The notes below the pieces were generated by a model, which saw nothing but the letters and a program-made list of their open reading frames with translations, made no database searches and was not told the origin of the DNA. The position numbers and the translations under genes are program-made. A DNA stretch of 10,529 bases from Promethearchaeota archaeon. GTDB taxonomy: Archaea > Asgardarchaeota > Lokiarchaeia > Sigynarchaeales > SOKP01. The DNA lies in contig JAUXAJ010000184.1 of the NCBI GenBank assembly GCA_030620005.1, forward strand, positions 1-10,529. The letters run 5' to 3'. Positions 5,931-10,529 of the stretch are shown piece by piece (positions within the stretch are counted from its first letter, which is position 1; every line of letters starts with the position of its first letter).

Positions 5931-6829
5931 ATTTCTTCAATCAAATCAAAAAGAGCCTTTTTAACTTCTTCATCGTCATTGGTATACTTAAACACACCCT
6001 CTTCGAATGAACCGCCAATTCCAGCTCCAGCAAGCTCGTATATGAAGTTTTCTGCGTCTTCAAGAGTGATATTTAGCGCTTGAGCAAGTTTTTCAATTGG
6101 CAGGCATTTTTGGAGTTTGATTATCCCCTCAACCCGCTTTTTCTTTTTTAATAAATCTCTTTCAGTATCTCGAGAAACAACTTTAAATTTAGGCGGCTCC
6201 GGAGATTTCGGTGGCTTTGGTGATTTCGGAGATTTCGGCGTCTTCGGAATTCCAATTTTACCTAATATCTCGTCTTTATACGAAATTACAGCATCTCTTA
6301 TAAATTGTGAAACAGATTTACTCAAATCTTCAGCAAGTTCCTTTAAATCATCTTTCATTTCTTTAGGAAGAGTAAAATTTAATCTTACAAATTCTTTTTT
6401 TGTATCTCTTAACCTTTCCTTTCTCTCTCTATTATCTTCTCTCATTCTTTCCCGTTCTTCCCTTAACTTTTCTTTTCTCTCTCTACTCTCCTCTTTAATT
6501 CTTTCTCTCTCTTCCCTTAATTTTTCTTTATCTCTTGCTAACTTTTCTTTTACTCTTTCCTTTTCATGTTTTGCTCTTTCCCTCTCTCTGGCCATCTCTT
6601 CTTTTAGTCTTTCCTTTTCAGCTTTTGTTCTTTCCTTCACTTTTGCTATTTCTTCTTTTATTTCTTTCTTATTTACAGGGATTCTTGCTTTAATATCATC
6701 CATATAATCACTGGAATTTTCTTCTGCTTGTTCTCCAGGTTTTAAGCGTGAACTTAAATCTTTACCGCAATTTTCGCAAAATTCCTGGTCTGAATCTTTA
6801 ATTTCTGCACCACAATTTGGACAATGCAT
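5927..6829 (-). CDS. Multidomain zinc ribbon - coiled coil - ribbon-helix-helix - winged-helix protein, Asgard-type
   Basis: This 300-residue protein has, in order: a zinc ribbon (CPNC at 3-6, CENC at 18-21); a long Lys/Arg/Glu coiled coil (about 55-146) with two near-identical units, KLREERERIKEESRERKE and KLREERERMREDNRERKE; a ribbon-helix-helix-like segment (147-188, RLNFTLPKEMKDDLKELAED then SVSQFIRDAVISY); a Pro/Ser/Lys linker (195-214); and a C-terminal winged-helix module (about 230-284, LPIEKLAQALNITLEDAENF) resembling the PCI-type winged helix. A DNA- or RNA-binding scaffold is plausible, but I do not recognise a named family. The coiled coil followed by a PCI-like winged helix recalls eukaryotic DDRGK1; this is only architectural. 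It is monocistronic and converges with the fwd operon. No clear Shine-Dalgarno precedes the ATG. Confidence 0.85.
   Translation of the reverse strand: MHCPNCGAEIKDSDQEFCENCGKDLSSRLKPGEQAEENSSDYMDDIKARIPVNKKEIKEEIAKVKERTKAEKERLKEEMARERERAKHEKERVKEKLARDKEKLREERERIKEESRERKEKLREERERMREDNRERKERLRDTKKEFVRLNFTLPKEMKDDLKELAEDLSKSVSQFIRDAVISYKDEILGKIGIPKTPKSPKSPKPPKSPEPPKFKVVSRDTERDLLKKKKRVEGIIKLQKCLPIEKLAQALNITLEDAENFIYELAGAGIGGSFEEGVFKYTNDDEEVKKALFDLIEEM
6415..6535 (-). repeat. Imperfect 54-bp tandem repeat encoding coiled-coil units
   Basis: Two adjacent 54-base units encode KLREERERxxEExRERKE twice, followed by a partial third (RLRDTKKE). On the plus strand the tract is pyrimidine-rich (CTTTTCTTTCTCTCTCT type). 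It lies wholly inside the 5927-6829 gene and most likely arose by unit duplication. Confidence 0.6.
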
Positions 6830-6860
6830 GATTTTTTATCCTATTTTTTTTTTATTTTTT

Positions 6861-6878
6861 ATTATTATTATTATTATT
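6861..6878. repeat. (ATT)6 microsatellite
   Basis: Six ATT units follow a T-rich tract (6843-6860) in the 133-base gap upstream of the zinc-ribbon gene. The repeat sits 32-49 bases before that gene's ATG, where it reads (AAT)6, so its length could affect promoter spacing. No other element in the gap is clear. Confidence 0.8.
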
Positions 6879-6962
6879 CTATTATTCATCTTCATTTTAA
6901 CACATACAAATAATTTATTGTTAAAGTAAAAGAAGTTTTTTTTGGTTGTTTTGATTTTAATT

Positions 6963-8438
6963 TCAAGTTGTATCTGAGGTTGTTGCAATTTTCATACCAT
7001 TATTCAATTCTAATTCAATTCTACGCTTTTTCAATATTGTAGATATGCGCTTCACGTCCTTATCGATCCAGATTGTCGCAAAAAGCCAGATTAAAGGTCC
7101 AATTGCTCCAATACTCATCGTAATTATCACAGTCATTTGATAATCTTGAGTAAATGCTGCCAACAGTATTCCTGCTAGTATAGGTCCAGTTCCAGCACCT
7201 ATCATCTCTAAAAACTGATTTGTTGAACTAATAGTTCCTTGAGCTTCCGGTAAGTTTATTTTTTGTAGAATTGGAGGTTGGTTCATGCTATAAAGGCTAC
7301 TTAATGAACGTCCAAGAAACACACCAATTCCAATTACCCATATTACGGGAAAGGAAAATAAAAAACCTATATTATTGCCTTCATCTACCGTTAAATGAGG
7401 AAGTGGTACGGAAAAAATTATTATAAACATCAAGAACATGCTAAAAAGCGAAATTGTTATCAGATAAATCCTGTATTTAATGTTCTTTTTACCCAAGCGG
7501 TCTGATATTTTCGCAAAAAGAACGGCTCCTAATATTCCCCCAGGAAGTCCAAAGACAATCATGAAAAGACTGGTTGAAAGCGGCGAAATATTATGCGGCG
7601 ACGTTTGAATGTATGCCATTAGTAAGAAATCAGGAACAGATAAAATTATTGTAGTAAAGATCCCCTCAACAAATGCGATAATGTTTGTCGGAGAAAGAAA
7701 GGTTTTCTTAATTGTTTCCTTGGTTAAATGATATTCGTAAATAATATCCTTATTTGATAATATTTCTTGAAATACAGCTTGATTTGCCGCGCGTTTCGGT
7801 TCCTTCCCCTTCATATTCACGAAACCAAATATTACAACAATCAACCCAACAATCCAGAAATACATTCGCCACATATTACTCTGAAATATTACTGCCGAAA
7901 TGACCATGCCAAATATTTGTATTATTTGAAATGTTCCGTCCAATGCTCCGTAAAATTGCGAACGTTCTTCTTCTGCCGAAGCATCGTTGATGTAGGAGTT
8001 TGTAATTGGCCAGAAGCCCCCCGTAAAAAAACCCCGCACTAAAATACAAATCATGAAAAACACGTAAGTAGTAAAACCCAACCCTTCAGGGGCAAATCCG
8101 TTAACGAATAACCCCGCACCAAAAAAGACTGAAGAAATCGAAATTAACTTGACGCGTGAAATTCGATCCGCTAAATAGCCAAAAAATAACCCCGAAATAG
8201 CCATTATATACGTGGCAAATCCTACTAATAGACCTAATTCGGTTGAGCGAAAGGGTTCTCCTGGCCACATTATATTTGAAATGATTATAATATTAATGTA
8301 TATTGCCGCCATGGCAAACGCGTGAAAACCATGAGATAAAAAAAAAGACCAGGTCTTCTGAACTATTGAAGTGAAGCCGATGGTTCCTTTAGTTTCGTTA
8401 ACAGTTTCGTTAACTTTAATATTAATATCCATGCTCAT
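6963..8438 (-). CDS. Major facilitator superfamily transporter, 12 membrane segments
   Basis: This 491-residue polytopic membrane protein has the N-terminal half (about residues 30-210), a central cytoplasmic loop (about 210-250) and the C-terminal half (about 251-460) of MFS carriers. Motif A is GYLADRISRVK (87-97), and a second-half copy is AKISDRLGKK (309-318). The stretch LVRGFFTGGFWPITNSYIND (133-152) is the helix 4-5 region seen in sugar-phosphate and drug-type MFS families. The substrate cannot be told from sequence. The N-terminus (MSMDINIKVNETVNETKG) is hydrophilic with a duplicated VNET. GGTGAG (8444-8449, minus strand) five bases before the first ATG supports this start over the internal ATG at 8432. 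It is divergent from the small HTH gene at 8774, which may regulate it. Confidence 0.92.
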   Translation of the reverse strand: MSMDINIKVNETVNETKGTIGFTSIVQKTWSFFLSHGFHAFAMAAIYINIIIISNIMWPGEPFRSTELGLLVGFATYIMAISGLFFGYLADRISRVKLISISSVFFGAGLFVNGFAPEGLGFTTYVFFMICILVRGFFTGGFWPITNSYINDASAEEERSQFYGALDGTFQIIQIFGMVISAVIFQSNMWRMYFWIVGLIVVIFGFVNMKGKEPKRAANQAVFQEILSNKDIIYEYHLTKETIKKTFLSPTNIIAFVEGIFTTIILSVPDFLLMAYIQTSPHNISPLSTSLFMIVFGLPGGILGAVLFAKISDRLGKKNIKYRIYLITISLFSMFLMFIIIFSVPLPHLTVDEGNNIGFLFSFPVIWVIGIGVFLGRSLSSLYSMNQPPILQKINLPEAQGTISSTNQFLEMIGAGTGPILAGILLAAFTQDYQMTVIITMSIGAIGPLIWLFATIWIDKDVKRISTILKKRRIELELNNGMKIATTSDTT

Positions 8439-8646
8439 CGTATCTCACCAAGACCGGTTTTTAAATAAAGTAAATCTAACCTTTGTATAAGGTAAAATTA
8501 TACTATAAAAAAGTTTACGTTTTATTGACCTTTTTTCATCATTTTTTTTTTCATTTTTTTTTTCATTCATTTTTTTTTCCTCATCGTGTATGTATTAAGT
8601 GTGTTTTGATACACACTCATTATTACTTATTGAATGTGTATTATGA

Positions 8647-8654
8647 TATTTAAA
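8647..8654 (+). promoter_or_regulatory. Candidate TATA box of the small HTH gene
   Basis: TATTTAAA is a good archaeal TATA match. A start site about 25 bases downstream would fall near 8675-8682, at the first palindrome, so a protein bound there would be expected to block transcription. The leader to the TTG start would be about 95 bases. Confidence 0.4.
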
Positions 8655-8667
8655 GGTTTGCTTTTTT

Positions 8668-8733
8668 GTGTGCATTAGTGAATGATTATTCATTATAAGT
8701 GCATCCAGTGTGTATTAGTGAATAATTATTCAC
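8668..8733. promoter_or_regulatory. Two palindromic operator-like sites, 40 bp apart
   Basis: A 25-base unit, GTGTGyATTAGTGAATrATTATTCA, occurs at 8668-8692 and 8708-8732 with two differences. Each carries a dyad: TGAATGATTATTCA (8679-8692, one central mismatch) and the perfect 16-bp palindrome GTGAATAATTATTCAC (8718-8733). Forty bp is close to four helical turns, so dimers would bind on one DNA face. The likely ligand is the neighbouring HTH protein. Confidence 0.55.
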
Positions 8734-8773
8734 AAAAAAAGAAATTTCAAAACACAAAAAAAGTAGCTTATAT

Positions 8774-9193
8774 TTGTTAGAATCATCCCTCAAAGCGAAA
8801 ATATCACACAGTTTACTTAAGTCATATAATGCTAAAGGGCACATAAGTTTAAGAGAATTTGGAGCCATTCTTCACTTGACTCGAAAAGAAGCGAAAAGGT
8901 GCGTTTCTTATTTGGAAGCCCTTGGTTTCAAAGACAATAATAAAGACGGAAATTACATTTTTTCAGACAGTAAAAAAATTATTTTAAAAGATGCATTCGA
9001 TATAATCACAACTTTGAAGTTTTCTCACGGTGAGTTCCATAAGTTAGATAATGCTTCCTTTGCTCGAATTATGGGTGTCACAGAGCAAGATGCTACTCAA
9101 TATCTTTGCGAAATTATTGAATCTAGTCCCATTGACGCCTTTATTTACTACGGAATTTTTTATTATCAAAGGGGGAGTCCAGAAACTAAGTAA
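8774..9193 (+). CDS. Small protein with two HTH-like modules, possible local regulator
   Basis: This 139-residue protein starts with TTG; the in-frame stop at 8723-8725 and the lack of any upstream ATG leave no better start, though the 5' end is uncertain. Residues 8-65 read as a winged helix: helix KISHSLLKSYNA, HTH HISLREFGAILHLTRKEAKR, then helix SYLEALGF and a wing ending DGNYIFSDS. Residues 88-115 hold a second HTH-like stretch (KLDNASFARIMGVTEQDATQ). The tail is aromatic-rich (FIYYGIFYY). It is divergent from the MFS gene and downstream of two palindromes, so an autoregulatory or transporter-regulating role is plausible. I do not recognise a named family, and no effector domain is evident. 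Confidence 0.6.
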   Translation: MLESSLKAKISHSLLKSYNAKGHISLREFGAILHLTRKEAKRCVSYLEALGFKDNNKDGNYIFSDSKKIILKDAFDIITTLKFSHGEFHKLDNASFARIMGVTEQDATQYLCEIIESSPIDAFIYYGIFYYQRGSPETK

Positions 9194-9419
9194 GCTTTTA
9201 TTAGATGGATGGAAAACTATTGGGAGGGAAGTGAAGGCTTACAATCTAAAGACATGAGCGATTTTATCATGAAATATATAAAATGACGAAATAAGATTAA
9301 AATTAAAAATCCATTAAAAAAAATCCGGTATAAAAACCATTAAATCGTCGGGGAGCAAACATTTAAATCGTATTCTTTCCATTTATTTAACGTGCGCCTT
9401 AAAAATTTGAGAGATAGTT

Positions 9420-10529
9420 ATGAGGGTATTTTGTTCAATGAAAAATAGGGAAGAGATACGAGAAAAAATAATCAAAGAGAGAAAAAGGCTCAGAGAAGAA
9501 AGGGAGCGTATTAAACGAGAGCACGACAGAGAAGGGCACAGAGAGCAGAGCAGAGAGTTTAAAATAAACGATTACATCACGCTCAAGTTGGAATTTTTAC
9601 AGACCGATATTTATGTGGCAGGCGAGCGTTTCATCCAGTGCAAGGGCTTATTGTTAGATATACCCGTCAACAACATCGTGAAGCTTGAGGCGCTCGAATC
9701 TATGGACGATATTGACATATTTGCCAGAGAGTTCCATAGATCAACGGGGTATGGGAAGAGGATCCCCCCAGAGACCGAGTTCTGGGGACACTGTTCGAAC
9801 ATTCAAGTCTGGGCCGAGCACGATTACGACACTCGTCTAATTCACACCAATCTTGCGTTTCCGCTATTAAAAAGATTAACCGAAGTCGGGGACCCCGTCG
9901 CTAAGCATGTTTTTAAGGACGAGATCGGCAAAAGGCTGCGGAGCGGAAGCATCGTTAGCGCGCGCTACTTGCTTATAGAAGGCTATTTTAACTATTTCAC
10001 TAAAGAGGAGGGGGAACTAATCTTTCTCAGAAACAACTTAACTTTAAGCGATGAAATATCGGATGTGCTGAATCGTCCAAAAGAATTGAACAAGCTTTTT
10101 AAAGAAAAGATTTTTGCTCTTGAACTGTTAGAAATACTATCCGAGTTAGGCGACGATATGGCTCAGAGTATTCACGATAGATATGTCAAGAGTTTAAAGA
10201 GCAGTACATTCACAGTAAAAAAGTTTTGGGACCTAATTGAGCGGACAAGGAAAAAGTGCAACAACGATTCGGAATACCAGAGGGAATTATTAGAGAACGA
10301 GTTAAAAGCGTTAACACTCGAGGAGCTCTACTGTATTCATGAGATTTTGAACCTTTTATCCTTTAAATTAGAATCTAATCAAAAATTTTTAAACCAACCT
10401 GGATATCTTATTATAGCTTTAGGCAAGGAAGCATACATGAAAGCTCTATATAATGCGGAAGAGTTTACTCGCGATTTCGAGGCTGGTGTGTACGGGAACG
10501 CTCGTTTTATCGTAATTATGCTTAATAGA
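9420..10529 (+). CDS. Asgard-type conserved hypothetical protein, 5' part, runs off the window
   Basis: The frame is open for 370 codons from ATG 9420 to the last base, so the gene continues beyond the window. A second in-frame ATG at 9438 is a possible start and would fit a TATA-like TTAAAAATTT at 9399-9408. The N-terminus is a charged helix (MKNREEIREKIIKERKRLRE onward). The core has the motifs LLLDIPVNN, ESMDDIDIFAREFH, ETEFWGHCSNIQVWAEHDYD and LAFPLLKRLTEVGDPVAKHV, a combination I associate from memory with a large family of uncharacterised proteins in Lokiarchaeia and relatives. The rest is helical and may form repeats. No enzyme motif is seen. Base composition is visibly less AT-rich than in neighbouring genes (for example AGCGCGCGCTAC near 9958). 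It stands alone after a 226-base gap. Confidence 0.85.
   Translation, partial: MRVFCSMKNREEIREKIIKERKRLREERERIKREHDREGHREQSREFKINDYITLKLEFLQTDIYVAGERFIQCKGLLLDIPVNNIVKLEALESMDDIDIFAREFHRSTGYGKRIPPETEFWGHCSNIQVWAEHDYDTRLIHTNLAFPLLKRLTEVGDPVAKHVFKDEIGKRLRSGSIVSARYLLIEGYFNYFTKEEGELIFLRNNLTLSDEISDVLNRPKELNKLFKEKIFALELLEILSELGDDMAQSIHDRYVKSLKSSTFTVKKFWDLIERTRKKCNNDSEYQRELLENELKALTLEELYCIHEILNLLSFKLESNQKFLNQPGYLIIALGKEAYMKALYNAEEFTRDFEAGVYGNARFIVIMLNR

Larger units (their letters stand above)
8439..8773. other. Divergent regulatory region between the MFS and HTH genes
   Basis: This 335-base AT-rich spacer has no ORF. It contains T-rich repeats of the form CA(T)9-10 (about 8529-8572), a spaced inverted repeat ATACACACTCA (8609-8619) / TGAATGTGTAT (8631-8641) with one mismatch, a TATA-like box and a pair of palindromes 40 bp apart. 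GTGTATTA-type strings recur at least four times (8585-, 8635-, 8668-, 8708-). The density of symmetric motifs is unlike the other gaps in the window. Confidence 0.6.

Noticed and set aside
6117..6707. Plus-strand ORF rich in Ser/Leu/Phe
   Set aside because: It is the antisense shadow of the Lys/Arg/Glu-rich coiled coil of the minus-strand gene; its low-complexity composition follows from the complementary codons.
8668..8733. The two 25-bp repeats as a mini CRISPR array
   Set aside because: There are only two copies, the spacer is 15 bp, both copies are near-perfect dyads in a promoter, and no cas gene is present.
9051..9257. Overlapping plus-strand ORF in another frame at the end of the small HTH gene
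   Set aside because: It is out of frame with the HTH gene, starts inside it and has no domain signal. I considered a frameshifted extension of the HTH protein, but no evidence of homology supports it.

Overview
The window is AT-rich archaeal DNA, most likely from an Asgard archaeon of the Lokiarchaeia type. The evidence is a formylmethanofuran dehydrogenase (fwd) operon, a HEPN/MNT gene pair, a protein joining a zinc ribbon, coiled coil, ribbon-helix-helix and winged helix, and a final open frame whose core (EFWGHCSNIQVWAEHDYDTR) I recall from a lineage-specific Asgard family. The phylum call is recognition from memory, not a search result.

Layout. 2-337 (+) is the 3' end of an unrecognised gene. 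1483-510 (-) is an overlapping MNT nucleotidyltransferase / HEPN pair with intact motifs (GSx10DxD and Rx4HxY), probably a toxin-antitoxin module. 1807-5832 (+) is a compact operon mvhD - fwdG-like ferredoxin - four-cluster fwdF-like polyferredoxin - fwdD - fwdB - fwdC. It encodes the W/Mo enzyme that interconverts CO2 and formylmethanofuran, with its Fe-S electron wiring. fwdA, which carries the amidohydrolase half-reaction, is not in the window. 6829-5927 (-) is the multidomain zinc-ribbon/coiled-coil protein. 8438-6963 (-) is an MFS transporter. It is divergent from a small two-HTH protein (8774-9193, +) across a spacer with two palindromes 40 bp apart. 9420 to the end (+) is the start of the Asgard-type hypothetical gene.

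Main discovery. fwdB is interrupted by an in-frame TAA at 3688-3690, inside a short insertion between the Cys codons of its N-terminal [4Fe-4S] motif. The RNA here folds into a textbook archaeal bulge-helix-bulge (BHB): a 3-nt bulge AAA (3672-3674), a 4-bp central helix (3668-3671 with 3698-3701), a 3-nt bulge AUC (3702-3704) on the opposite strand, and an inner hairpin. Cutting each bulge after its second base removes 30 nt (3674-3703), deletes the stop and restores CPFCG-T-LCDDLEV, the FwdB consensus as I know it. I therefore annotate a spliced 442-residue FwdB and predict a protein-coding BHB intron in a core carbon-metabolism gene.

How the genes work together. FwdB and FwdD form the pterin active-site unit, FwdC is the beta-helical scaffold, and the two ferredoxin proteins carry electrons. 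MvhD normally bridges a hydrogenase or formate dehydrogenase to HdrA, so its place at the head of the operon suggests that electrons reach Fwd through an Hdr-type complex. Expression of active FwdB would depend on RNA splicing by the tRNA endonuclease and an RNA ligase.
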